Assembly (NCBI RefSeq): GCF_034424315.1
Contig: NZ_CP139972.1
Span: 1,054,001 to 1,118,000 of the forward strand
Source: Chitinophaga sancti
Lineage (GTDB): Bacteria > Bacteroidota > Bacteroidia > Chitinophagales > Chitinophagaceae
Direction of reading: 5' to 3'
DNA: 64,000 bases
Position numbers and translations under genes: made by a program. Below, piece after piece: positions 16,401 to 25,256 of the stretch. How positions within the stretch are numbered: position 1 is the first letter of the stretch; each line of letters starts with the position of its first letter. The notes beneath the pieces are model-generated. The model was not told the origin of the DNA, ran no database searches, and saw nothing but the letters and a program-made list of their open reading frames with translations.

Positions 16401-16980
16401 GCCGACAGGCCTGCGGTTCGCGTTAAAAGCTGGTTATAATTGTTGAAAGCGAATTATAAGCAGGATGCATTCATGTTCAATTTCTTACAACTGGCTAAAG
16501 CCCCGCGGCCCGCGTTAATAGCTAATTATTTTTAAAGGAAATTATAATCAAAATACATGAATGTTCCTTCTTACAACTGGCTAAAACCCTGCTCCCGCTT
16601 TAAAACCTAATTATTTTAAAAGGAAACTATAATCAAAAGACATGAATGTTCCTTCTTACAACTGGCTAAAACCCGCGTTAATAGCTAATTATTTTAAAAG
16701 GAAACTATAATCAAAATACATGAATGTTCCCTTCTTACAACTGGCTAAAGCCCCGCGGCCCGCGTTAATAGCTAATTATTTTTAAAGGAAATTATAATCA
16801 AAATACATGAATGTTCCTTCTTACAACTGGCTAAAGCCCCGCGGCCCGCGTTAATAGCTAATTATTTTTAAAGGAAACTATAATCAAAAGACATGAATGT
16901 TCCTTCTTACAACTGGCTAAAACCCTGCTCCCGCTTTAAAACCTAAATAGTTTTTAAATACCAATTACACCCCACACGCA
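16401..16980. repeat. About 85-bp tandem repeat, six copies, after the prenyl synthase gene
   Basis: TTACAACTGGCTAAA recurs near 16486, 16571, 16656, 16735, 16820 and 16907. Units come in two flavours, one with GCCCCGCGGCCCGCGTTAAT and one with CCCTGCTCCCGCTTTAAAAC, arranged in a mixed order. Each unit contains GAATGTTCCTTC, which resembles TAATGTTCCCTT spanning the prenyl synthase stop at 16981. A weaker copy precedes at 16401-16485. No gene is seen here. Confidence 0.9.
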
Positions 16981-17952
16981 TTAATGTTCCCTTTTTAATA
17001 GGAAATCAGCCAGTTCGATCAGCGGTTGCTTCCTTGCTGATAACACTGCAATCTTCTCCAGGTGCACCAGTGCCAGGTCATGAAACCGCTCCTTCTCCTT
17101 CTCTGCCCACTGATCCACCTGGCAATCATGGAACAATTCCAATACCTGCGCGACCTTATCTTCCGGATTGCTCACCAGCAATTCTTTCAGCTTGGCTTTC
17201 TGTGGACCATCACACAGTTCCAGTGCCTTCAGTAAAAGGAATGTCTTCTTATTCACTAAGATATCACCCCCCTGCTGTTTTCCGAATTTCTCCGGATCGC
17301 CAAACGCATCCAGGAAATCATCCTGGATCTGGAACGCAATCCCTACATTCTTCCCAAACTGGTACAGGTGCTCCTGGTTGTATTCACTCCCTCCGCCAAT
17401 GATAGCGCCCATCTTCAGACTGGCAGCCAGCAATACGGAAGTCTTCAGTGCGATCATATTTACATAGTCATCATACTGCACATGCTCCGCCTCCGTCTCT
17501 TCAAAATCCATATCCATCTGCTGGCCTTCGCACACTTCTATCGCTGCCTTATTGAAAGCAGCCAGCAGCTTTTGTTTATGCTGTGGCTGTACCTTGTTCA
17601 GGTATTCATATACATTGATCAGCATTACATCTCCGGCCAGGATCGCAGCCGTATCACCATACAGGGTATGCACAGTGGGTTGGTTTCTGCGAAGTGGTGC
17701 CTTGTCCATCAAATCATCATGTACGAGGGTGAAATTGTGAAAGAGTTCCACCGCGGTACCTACCTGGTAAGCATCCGGGTGAATCGTATCAAACAACTCG
17801 TTGCCCATCAAAGCCAGGATAGGCCTGATTCGTTTACCACCTATTTTGAGTATGTGGCTGGCCGCATCGTACAGTTTCTTAGGTTTTTCCGGAAAATGTT
17901 CCTTCGCAAAATGTTCTCCAAACTTGATCGTTAATTCCTGAAATGAATGCAT
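16981..17952 (-). CDS. Polyprenyl (isoprenyl) diphosphate synthase
   Basis: 323 aa. It has the first aspartate-rich motif DDLMD (near residue 79, in FTLVHDDLMD), the second motif DDFLD (near 212, in AFQIQDDFLD) and the GGKRIRPILALM substrate-binding stretch near 38. It condenses isopentenyl diphosphate with an allylic diphosphate, in the cytoplasm, to make precursors for quinones or carotenoids. The residue at position -5 from the first DDxxD is Phe (HNFTLVHDD), which often limits chain length, but the product cannot be settled by eye. Last gene of the bioD-fau-lpxK-rnr run, 34 bp behind rnr. Confidence 0.9.
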   Translation of the reverse strand: MHSFQELTIKFGEHFAKEHFPEKPKKLYDAASHILKIGGKRIRPILALMGNELFDTIHPDAYQVGTAVELFHNFTLVHDDLMDKAPLRRNQPTVHTLYGDTAAILAGDVMLINVYEYLNKVQPQHKQKLLAAFNKAAIEVCEGQQMDMDFEETEAEHVQYDDYVNMIALKTSVLLAASLKMGAIIGGGSEYNQEHLYQFGKNVGIAFQIQDDFLDAFGDPEKFGKQQGGDILVNKKTFLLLKALELCDGPQKAKLKELLVSNPEDKVAQVLELFHDCQVDQWAEKEKERFHDLALVHLEKIAVLSARKQPLIELADFLLKREH

Positions 17953-17986
17953 GGTATCTTGTCAATAATTATAAATCGGGTCGAAA

Positions 17987-20371
17987 TTATGGCTTTTTAC
18001 GGGAAGCAGCACCGCCCTTCTTATCTGATGTTGATTTCTTCTTACCAGCGGTAGATTTTGTTTTGTCTTTGGCAGGACCGGGTGTCTTTTCAGCAGCCGG
18101 CTTTTTGCCGCGTGGCTGGCGGGATGGCCCGGCAAAATCATCATGTTGATCATTTGCCGTACGAGCTCCGGAATGCTCTCCTCCAGGATGCTGTTCCTGA
18201 TGAAAATCATCCTTGCGGCCTTTCTTCCGGGATCCGCGATTCTCTCCTCCAAAGTCATCCTTTTGTCTCTTTCGCTCATGGCTCCCGGTCTCCTCCGCCT
18301 TCACCCCTGCATCTTCATCCTCTATCAACTCATAATCCAGCTGCCGTTTCACCAGGTTCGCCGCAGCCACCTGCACCTTTACTTTATCTCCAATCCTGAT
18401 CTTCCTGCCGGTATACGTACCTATCAGCGAATACTCCTGCTCATCATACCTGAACTCATCTTTGGTATTCATACTCTGCAAACTCACCAGGCCCTCACAC
18501 TTCGTCTCCACCGTCTCTACCCAGAAACCAAAATGGGCTACCCCACTCACCACGCCATCAAAATGCTCGCCCAGGTACTGCTGCATATACTCTACCTGCT
18601 TATACTTGTTCGCCGCTCTCTCCGCTTCCATCGCCTTTCTTTCCATCTCTGAAGAGTGCTTACACTTCGCATCCATCCGCTTATCAGCATGGATATCATT
18701 CGCCAGGCACTGTGCCACTACCCTATGCACCAGCACATCCGGATAACGACGGATCGGTGAGGTAAAATGACAATAGTGTTCAAAGCCCAATCCATAGTGA
18801 CCAATGTCTTCCGTTTGATACACGGCTTTGGCCATCGTACGGATACCCAGGGTTTCCAGTACATGCTGTTCCGGCTTCCCTTTCGCCAGTTGCAACATGG
18901 CATTGAAACTGTTCGCCAGCGCATCCGGGTTAGACAGATCCAGTTTATGACCGAACTTGCTAGCAAACCCGGAGAACACTTTCAGTTTTTCTTCGTCCGG
19001 TGTATCGTGGGTACGATATGGGAACGGCACCTGCTGGTTATTGCCGATGCGGATATTGTATACATATTCTGCTACCTTCTTATTGGCCAGCAGCATAAAT
19101 TCTTCGATCAGCTGGTGTGCTTCCTTGCTCTCCTTGATCATGATGCCGATGGGCTTCGCCTGCTCATCCAGCTGGAAGCGTACTTCCTGTGAGGAGAAAT
19201 TGATGGCACCATGCTGGATCCGTGCCTTACGCATGGTCTGCGCAATGCTATTCAGCAGGAGCACTTCCTCTTTATATGGCCCATCACCAGATTCAATGAT
19301 GTCCTGTACTTCCTCATAGGTAAAGCGATGATCGGAGTGGATCACCGTTCTGCCAATCCATTGCTCCCTGATCTCTCCCTGCTCATTCATTTTGAACACG
19401 GCAGAAAAGGTCAGTTTGTCTTCATGCGGACGCAGGGAACAGAGCTCGTTAGAGATCTTCTCCGGCAGCATGGGCAGTACACGATCCGGCAGGTATACGG
19501 AGGTAGCGCGCTTGTCGGCCTCAGTGTCCAGCGCGGTATCCGGCAGTACATAATGACTGACGTCGGCAATGTGTACACCGATTTCATACCAGCCACCACG
19601 GGTCTTTTTAATAGAGAGGGCATCATCGAAGTCCTTCGCATCCACCGGGTCGATGGTAAAGGTGAGGGTCTTACGAAAGTCCTTCCGCTTCTTTACCTCG
19701 GCAGCGCTGATGTCTTCCTGGATGGTTTGCAGTTCCTGGATCACATCATTCGGAAAACTGAGCGGGAACCCAGCTTCGATGAGGATCTCCTTCATTGCCA
19801 GGTCGTTGGTATCGCTGGCATCCAGTAGTTCTACAATCTCGCCAACGGGCTTGCGGGTCTTTTCTCCCCACTGCACAACCTTCACTACGGCCTTGTCGCC
19901 GGTCTTCAGTTCATGCGCCTTATTTGCAGGAATATATATATCCGGCATAAAAGTGCCCTTGTCAGGTACCAGGAATGCGAATCCCTTATTCACCTGCAGG
20001 GTGCCGGTAAACTCTGTTTTCTTACGTTTAGTAATGGCCGTTATCACCCCTTCCATTCTTCCCTGGTTCTTTGCCTGCTTGATCACATCAACAGCTACTT
20101 CATCACCATCCAGGGCGGTGTTCAGGTTCTTTTGTCTGACCAATACGTCTTTGTCCTGCCCTTCGACGATCACGAAGGCCATGCCGGAACGGGTAATTTC
20201 TATAGTTCCGTTGTAGGTTTTCTTCTGGCCGTGATTGCTTTTTTCCCTGTTGCCAGCATTTCGTTCTTTATGGCTGCCACCTTTGTTGCCAGCGTTTCTT
20301 TCTCTCTGGCCGGAACTCTTGTCTTTGTTGCCGGCGCCTTTTGCTTTTTGAGGTTTTTTCTTTTTAGTCAT
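17987..20371 (-). CDS. rnr: Ribonuclease R
   Basis: 794 aa, 3'-to-5' exoribonuclease of the RNB family. After a basic low-complexity N-terminal tail come cold-shock-like OB folds, then the RNB catalytic domain with DPVDAKDFDDALS (metal-binding aspartates) and the HCHFTSPIRRYPDVLVHR-type motif, and an S1 domain (GVVSGVAHFGFWVETVE). A long Lys/Gly/Glu-rich C-terminal tail follows. RNase R degrades structured RNA and works with SmpB-tmRNA in rescue; smpB is elsewhere in this window. Part of the bioD-to-prenyl-synthase operon; 11 bp separate it from lpxK. Confidence 0.95.
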   Translation of the reverse strand: MTKKKKPQKAKGAGNKDKSSGQRERNAGNKGGSHKERNAGNREKSNHGQKKTYNGTIEITRSGMAFVIVEGQDKDVLVRQKNLNTALDGDEVAVDVIKQAKNQGRMEGVITAITKRKKTEFTGTLQVNKGFAFLVPDKGTFMPDIYIPANKAHELKTGDKAVVKVVQWGEKTRKPVGEIVELLDASDTNDLAMKEILIEAGFPLSFPNDVIQELQTIQEDISAAEVKKRKDFRKTLTFTIDPVDAKDFDDALSIKKTRGGWYEIGVHIADVSHYVLPDTALDTEADKRATSVYLPDRVLPMLPEKISNELCSLRPHEDKLTFSAVFKMNEQGEIREQWIGRTVIHSDHRFTYEEVQDIIESGDGPYKEEVLLLNSIAQTMRKARIQHGAINFSSQEVRFQLDEQAKPIGIMIKESKEAHQLIEEFMLLANKKVAEYVYNIRIGNNQQVPFPYRTHDTPDEEKLKVFSGFASKFGHKLDLSNPDALANSFNAMLQLAKGKPEQHVLETLGIRTMAKAVYQTEDIGHYGLGFEHYCHFTSPIRRYPDVLVHRVVAQCLANDIHADKRMDAKCKHSSEMERKAMEAERAANKYKQVEYMQQYLGEHFDGVVSGVAHFGFWVETVETKCEGLVSLQSMNTKDEFRYDEQEYSLIGTYTGRKIRIGDKVKVQVAAANLVKRQLDYELIEDEDAGVKAEETGSHERKRQKDDFGGENRGSRKKGRKDDFHQEQHPGGEHSGARTANDQHDDFAGPSRQPRGKKPAAEKTPGPAKDKTKSTAGKKKSTSDKKGGAASRKKP

Positions 20372-20382
20372 TCTCGTAACAT

Positions 20383-21450
20383 TTAATCATGGTTACTTCC
20401 AAACCGTTCCACGTAGTCAAAAATATAATTATTAAATGAATCTCCTTCCCCGAACAGGAAAGATATTTCCACCGGCATAACGGCGATGGTTATGTTGCGC
20501 TCCCGGAGTTGCGGGGCCAGGAGCTGTAGCCTTACGGCATCTTTCTCGGTGGTGATCACCATTTTGTTGTCCCCTGGCAGGTTGCCCAGTTCACGTTGTA
20601 TCTTGTCAAGGTCATGTCCGGCATAGTAGTAGTGATCGGGAAAAGACAGCAGGAAGACCTCCCGGTGGCTGCTTTTCAGTTGCTGCAATAGTGGTTCAGG
20701 ACGGGCGATACCGGCTACCAACAGTAAGGTTGTTGCTGCGGGTATGGTGATTGGTTCGCCGCTGAACATGTTGTACAAATTACCATATTGCAGGGTAGTA
20801 AAATATACATGTTGCCCGGGCAGGGGATTAATTTCCTGCCGGATAGCGTTTTTTTCTGTTTCAGAAAGCTGGGGCGGACATTTGGATACGATGATGCAAT
20901 TGGCTCTTTCGTATCCTTTGCGTCCTTCCCGGAGGCGCCCAAAAGGCACCACATGATCTTTGGTGAACCGGCGGCTATAGTCGGTGATCATGATGTTCAT
21001 ACCAGGTTTTACAGATCGGTGCTGAAAGGCATCGTCCAGCAAAATAACCTGGGTATCGGGGCGCTCCCCGAGGAGCTGTGGAATGGCAAGCATGCGTTCT
21101 TCGCCCACGCATACACTGATATCAGGGTACTTCTGGTGAAACTGCATGGGTTCATCTCCCAGCTGTGAAGCGGTACTGTTTGCATCCGCCAGCAGGTAGC
21201 CCTTGGTACGGCGGTTGTAGCCACGGCTCAGGGTAGCGGTCTGAAACCGGTCTTTGAGCAGGCGGATAAGGTACTCTACATGCGGCGTCTTGCCGGTACC
21301 TCCTACCGAGAGGTTGCCTACGGCGATCACGGGCAGGTCGAATTCCACGGCATTGAGTACTTTATTGTCATAGAAGCGGTTGCGGGTCCACATGACCAGG
21401 CCGTACAAAAGTGAGAAAGGATATAATAAGATCTTGAGATAATTCAGCAT
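20383..21450 (-). CDS. lpxK: Tetraacyldisaccharide 4'-kinase
   Basis: 355 aa. Walker A-type loop in VGNLSVGGTGKTP near residue 45, then RGYNRRTKGY and DDAFQHRSV, all characteristic of LpxK. The first 20 residues form a membrane-associated hydrophobic helix (LKILLYPFSLLYGLVMW). It phosphorylates the 4' position of the lipid A precursor at the inner membrane, in the Raetz pathway. Three bases separate it from the upstream fau-like gene and 11 from rnr. The C-terminal FGEGDSFNNYIFDYVERFG resembles other Bacteroidetes LpxK ends. Confidence 0.94.
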   Translation of the reverse strand: MLNYLKILLYPFSLLYGLVMWTRNRFYDNKVLNAVEFDLPVIAVGNLSVGGTGKTPHVEYLIRLLKDRFQTATLSRGYNRRTKGYLLADANSTASQLGDEPMQFHQKYPDISVCVGEERMLAIPQLLGERPDTQVILLDDAFQHRSVKPGMNIMITDYSRRFTKDHVVPFGRLREGRKGYERANCIIVSKCPPQLSETEKNAIRQEINPLPGQHVYFTTLQYGNLYNMFSGEPITIPAATTLLLVAGIARPEPLLQQLKSSHREVFLLSFPDHYYYAGHDLDKIQRELGNLPGDNKMVITTEKDAVRLQLLAPQLRERNITIAVMPVEISFLFGEGDSFNNYIFDYVERFGSNHD

Positions 21451-21453
21451 GCA

Positions 21454-22035
21454 TCAGCTTTTTGTAAAATGATAGATGGTGTGCGGGGTGACCACGATAC
21501 TAAGTGGTACATCCCAGGAACCGATGTCTGCGATACCGGCAACGGGATCGAAGAGTGACAGGCCGATGGTCGTCACATCCGGGCGGCATTGCTCCAGGAA
21601 GCGGTCATACATCCCTTTGCCATAGCCTACACGGTGACCATCGGTATCGAAAGCCAGCAGGGGTACGAATACCAGGTCAAGGTCTGCCGGGGCGATAAGG
21701 GTACCGGCAGTTGGCTCCGGAATGCCGTAGGCGTTCTTTTCCAGTACGGTATTTTGCTCCCAAAGGTAATGCAACATGGTGCTATCAGACATATTGGAGC
21801 GGGAAATAACCCATTGGAGAGCCGGGAACGTGGTCCGGGTCTGGTCTACAAGGGCCTGTGTATCCACTTCTTTTTTTTCCCTGATAGGAAGAAAAATGTG
21901 TGCCAGCTTATAAGGGCTGAAATCCAGCAGCCGGCATTGAGCAAGCAGCTGCGCGTTGAGCGTGGTAATCAGTTCAGGGGGAGTGTTGAGTCTTTTTTCA
22001 AGAAACTCCCGGCGTATATCCTTTTTTGTTAACAA
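21454..22035 (-). CDS. 5-formyltetrahydrofolate cyclo-ligase
   Basis: 193 aa. GYGKGMYDRFLEQC near residue 137 is the family signature (GxGxGxYDR), and the N-terminal KKDIRREFLEKR matches the usual start. It converts 5-formyl-THF to 5,10-methenyl-THF with ATP, salvaging folate, in the cytoplasm. It lies 13 bp behind bioD and 3 bp ahead of lpxK, so translation is probably coupled in the operon. Confidence 0.93.
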   Translation of the reverse strand: MLTKKDIRREFLEKRLNTPPELITTLNAQLLAQCRLLDFSPYKLAHIFLPIREKKEVDTQALVDQTRTTFPALQWVISRSNMSDSTMLHYLWEQNTVLEKNAYGIPEPTAGTLIAPADLDLVFVPLLAFDTDGHRVGYGKGMYDRFLEQCRPDVTTIGLSLFDPVAGIADIGSWDVPLSIVVTPHTIYHFTKS

Positions 22036-22048
22036 ATGGAACTCTGCA

Positions 22049-22681
22049 TTATTTGAGCTGTAAAGATAGTTTTTCTGCCTGTTCCTTTACAAAAGCCTTG
22101 TCAATCTGGCTGGATTGCGGGATGCGCCCGAGTTTCGGGAATCCGGACCAGGCCACCACTTCGTCTTCATTGGAATGCGTTTCGCCGCTGAAGACCCAGC
22201 CCAGTACGGGAATTCCTTCCTGTTGGAGGGATCTGGCGGTGAGTAATGAGTGATTGATGGCGCCGAGGTAATTGCCGGCAACGATGATGACGGAGGCTTT
22301 GAGTTGCCGGATCAGGTCGATGGTGAAAATGGTGTTGGTGATAGGTACCATGAGGCCGCCGGCGCCTTCGATGATGAGGGGGCGGTTGGCTGGCTGGTAG
22401 CTATCAGCTATTTCTGTGATTCTTTTTACGTTGATGTTCACGCCTTCGAGCCTGGCTGCCAGGTGTGGGGAGGCCGGTTCTTTGAGGCAGTAGGCCTCTC
22501 TATGGCATTTGGATACTGGATTGCTCAGTAGTTTTTTGATGGTATCGGTATCCGTACCTTCTGTCAGCCCGGTTTGGACAGGTTTCCAGTAGTCTGCCTG
22601 CAGGGATTCGGTGATGATGGCGGAGGTGATGGTTTTGCCTACGCCTGTGCCGATGCCGGTGATGAAGATGCGGTTTGTCAT
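22049..22681 (-). CDS. bioD: Dethiobiotin synthetase
   Basis: 210 aa when started at MTNRIFITGIGTGVGKT, the correct family start; an upstream in-frame extension to 22777 would cross the promoter and is rejected. The P-loop is GIGTGVGKT near residue 8, with WKPVQTG near 35 and the EGAGGLMVPI motif. It makes dethiobiotin from diaminononanoate with ATP and CO2, in the biotin pathway; no other bio genes are in the window. First gene of the operon with fau, lpxK, rnr and the prenyl synthase. Its -7 box is seven bases upstream of the start. Confidence 0.94.
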   Translation of the reverse strand: MTNRIFITGIGTGVGKTITSAIITESLQADYWKPVQTGLTEGTDTDTIKKLLSNPVSKCHREAYCLKEPASPHLAARLEGVNINVKRITEIADSYQPANRPLIIEGAGGLMVPITNTIFTIDLIRQLKASVIIVAGNYLGAINHSLLTARSLQQEGIPVLGWVFSGETHSNEDEVVAWSGFPKLGRIPQSSQIDKAFVKEQAEKLSLQLK

Positions 22682-22688
22682 AATTGTG

Positions 22689-22696
22689 CAAAGATA
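22689..22696 (-). promoter_or_regulatory. -7 box TATCTTTG of the bioD operon
   Basis: Minus-strand TATCTTTG, then CACAATT, then the bioD ATG. Only 7 nt lie between box and start, so the leader would be absent or a few bases long. It supports the shorter bioD start. Confidence 0.6.
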
Positions 22697-22818
22697 TTGT
22701 ATATTAATTATATAGTAAGATTTTGCTGCTGCCGGCCAAATCTGCTCAAAAACGCTTAACTGATTTAAATCAGCCAATTATCTTTATTTTCGCTCCGATC
22801 AATTTAATTTAATAATTT

Positions 22819-24177
22819 ATGAAGTTTTGCAACAGCATCCTTGAAACCATAGGAAACACCCCATTGGTAAAACTCCACCGCGTTACCGCAGGCCTTCCCT
22901 GCCCCGTCTTTGCCAAAGTAGAATTCTTTAACCCGGGCAACTCTATCAAAGACCGTATGGCCGTTAAAATGGTAGAAGTAGCCGAACAAAAAGGTTTACT
23001 CAAACCCGGTGGTACCATTATCGAAGGCACCTCTGGCAATACTGGTATGGGCCTGGCCCTGGCCGCAGTGATCAAAGGTTACAAGTGTATCTTTACCACC
23101 ACTGATAAACAATCTAAAGAAAAGGTTGATATCCTCAAAGCCGTTGGCGCCGAAGTGATCGTATGCCCTACAAACGTAGAGCCGGAAGATCCCCGCTCCT
23201 ACTACTCTGTATCCAAACGCCTGGCTACAGAAATACCCAATAGCTTTTATGTGAACCAGTATGATAACCTTGCCAACCGCGATGCACATTATGAGCAAAC
23301 AGGTCCTGAGATCTGGGAACAAACAGATGGCAAAATCACCCACCTCATTGTAGCTACCGGTACCGGGGGTACGATTACCGGCACAGGCAGGTTCCTGAAA
23401 GAGAAGAACCCGGATATAAAAGTGTGGGCGATAGATAGCTACGGCTCCCTGCTGACGAAGTACTTCGAAACCGGGGAACAGGATATGTCAGAAGTATATC
23501 CTTACATCACGGAAGGAATTGGTGAGGACTTTGTGCCGCAGAACTATGACATGAGTGTGATTGATGCGTTTACAAAAGTGACGGACAAGGATGGTGCGGT
23601 AATGGCAAGACGCATTACAAAGGAAGAAGGCATCTTCGTGGGATACTCCGCAGGATCTGCTGTGGCAGGCCTTTTACAATTGAAGGATTCATTGAAGCCA
23701 ACGGATGTAGTGGTGGTGATCTTCCATGATTCAGGTAGCCGTTATGTAGGGAAAGTGTACAATGATCAGTGGATGATGGAGAGAGGTTTCCTTGATGTGA
23801 AGACGGTGAAGGATGTGGTGAATGGTCGCCGTAACCAGCCACTGGTCACGATTCAGCAGGAAGAGAAAGTGAGTGATGCGATCAATAAAATGAAGAAGTA
23901 TGATATAGAGCATATACCGGTTTTGCATATGCAGGAAGTGGTGGGATCGATTTCTGAAAATGGTTTGTTTATTAAACTGATTGATGATGCGAACCTGAAG
24001 GATGCACAGGTGAAAGAGGTGATGCAGGCGAAATTCCCGGAGGTGAACATGGATATGCCGATAGAGAAATTGTCTTCTTTTATCAATAAAGAAAATGGTG
24101 CGGTGTTGACGAAAGATGAAAGTGGTGTGGCACATATCGTTACCAAATATGATATTATTCAGGCACTTGGGAGTTAA
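22819..24177 (+). CDS. Cystathionine beta-synthase (PLP domain plus CBS pair)
   Basis: 452 aa. The N-terminal PLP fold has TIGNTPLVKLHRV, the lysine that binds PLP in NPGNSIKDRMA (near residue 42) and EGTSGNTGMGLA. It continues with VATGTGGTITGTGR. Two CBS domains follow from about residue 335 (VSDAINKMKKYDIEHIPVL and the SFINKENGAVLTKDE region). This architecture is that of cystathionine beta-synthase, joining serine and homocysteine; O-acetylserine sulfhydrylase activity is possible. Transcribed divergently from the bioD operon. A near-match to the -7 box, TATTTTCG, lies around 22788. Confidence 0.9.
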   Translation: MKFCNSILETIGNTPLVKLHRVTAGLPCPVFAKVEFFNPGNSIKDRMAVKMVEVAEQKGLLKPGGTIIEGTSGNTGMGLALAAVIKGYKCIFTTTDKQSKEKVDILKAVGAEVIVCPTNVEPEDPRSYYSVSKRLATEIPNSFYVNQYDNLANRDAHYEQTGPEIWEQTDGKITHLIVATGTGGTITGTGRFLKEKNPDIKVWAIDSYGSLLTKYFETGEQDMSEVYPYITEGIGEDFVPQNYDMSVIDAFTKVTDKDGAVMARRITKEEGIFVGYSAGSAVAGLLQLKDSLKPTDVVVVIFHDSGSRYVGKVYNDQWMMERGFLDVKTVKDVVNGRRNQPLVTIQQEEKVSDAINKMKKYDIEHIPVLHMQEVVGSISENGLFIKLIDDANLKDAQVKEVMQAKFPEVNMDMPIEKLSSFINKENGAVLTKDESGVAHIVTKYDIIQALGS

Positions 24178-24344
24178 TGGTGAAAGGTGGGATTATGCTT
24201 GTGGGGTTGGATTGTGCGGGTGAATGTAATGGTTAGGCAATTTTGTAGAGATGTTTTACATGGGCGGTTTTATTTGACCAGTGAGGGATGGGCTTTGCAT
24301 TAGTGTTGATCTGCCTCCGCAAAATCAATTAAACTGATTCAGCC

Positions 24345-25154
24345 ATGAATAATTCACCTGATTCATCTTATACAGATCAAACCGGCCGGGAGGTGAAGCT
24401 CTCTTTGCCTCCCCGCCGGATCGTGTCTTTAGTACCATCTATCACAGAGTTATTATTCGACCTGGGATTAGAAAATGAAATTGTGGGGGTGACGAAGTTT
24501 TGTATCCATCCTGTAAACAATAAAACCCGGATCGGCGGCACAAAGCGATTACATTTATCCGCAATAAGCGCTTTGCAACCTGATCTGATCATTGCCAATA
24601 AAGAAGAAAATGAACGGGAGCAGGTGGAGGCATTGATGCAGGAATACCCGGTATGGGTGTCGGATGTGCATGATTTAAGCAGTGCGCTGGAAATGATCCG
24701 GCAGGTAGCTGAGATCACAGATCGTGGACAAAAGGGAAGGGAATTATGTACAGCAATAAACGCCGCATTTGCACAATTGGCGCAACAGATAGCGGTTTTA
24801 ACAAGGGGCAATGAAAAATTGAAGGTCGCCTACTATATCTGGAAAGACCCCTGGATGCTGGCCGGCGGCGACACATTTATCTCCTCCATGCTGGAGCAAT
24901 GTGGGTTGGAGAATGTTTTTAAAGACAGGACCCGTTACCCGGAGATATCACCAGAAACGCTTATGCATACTGATTGTCAACTGGTTCTACTCTCTTCCGA
25001 ACCCTTTCCTTTCAAAGAATCGCATGTTTCTTTTTTCAAAAACCTGGAAGTCCGGCTGGTAGACGGGGAAATGTTCAGCTGGTACGGTAGTAGAATCTTG
25101 CGCGCAGTGGCCTATTTTCGGGATATTTTCTATCTAAATCAGACTTTTTTTTGA
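24345..25154 (+). CDS. Helical backbone metal receptor (BtuF-like), apparently cytoplasmic
   Basis: 269 aa of the periplasmic-binding TroA/BtuF fold: the opening DQTGREVKLSLPPRRIVSLV, then PSITELLFDLGLENEIVGVT, and ISALQPDLIIANKEENERE are typical of cobalamin or siderophore binders. No signal peptide or lipobox is present, although relatives that feed ABC importers need one; the ATG at 24345 fits the domain start, leaving no room for it. Probably a cytoplasmic or orphan member; no ABC transporter genes are adjacent. The ligand is unknown. Confidence 0.8.
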   Translation: MNNSPDSSYTDQTGREVKLSLPPRRIVSLVPSITELLFDLGLENEIVGVTKFCIHPVNNKTRIGGTKRLHLSAISALQPDLIIANKEENEREQVEALMQEYPVWVSDVHDLSSALEMIRQVAEITDRGQKGRELCTAINAAFAQLAQQIAVLTRGNEKLKVAYYIWKDPWMLAGGDTFISSMLEQCGLENVFKDRTRYPEISPETLMHTDCQLVLLSSEPFPFKESHVSFFKNLEVRLVDGEMFSWYGSRILRAVAYFRDIFYLNQTFF

Positions 25155-25217
25155 CGAACATCATATAAATCATTAGAAAACATGATTCTAACTCTATAAA
25201 ACTTGTTATTTAGTACT

Positions 25218-25225
25218 TATATTTG
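25218..25225 (+). promoter_or_regulatory. -7 box TATATTTG of the aldolase gene
   Basis: Exact TAnnTTTG match 31 bases upstream of the start codon, giving a leader of roughly 25 nt. No canonical -33 at the expected spacing. Confidence 0.55.
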
Positions 25226-25256
25226 CTGTCCTTAAATGTAAAACAATCCGAAAGCT

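Noticed and set aside
18143..18652. Plus-strand frames opposite rnr
   Set aside because: Antisense shadows of the clear RNase R gene with biased, low-complexity composition.
22682..22777. Longer bioD start (MADLNQLS...)
   Set aside because: It would cross the -7 box and adds 32 residues not found in the family, whose proteins start at the P-loop region.
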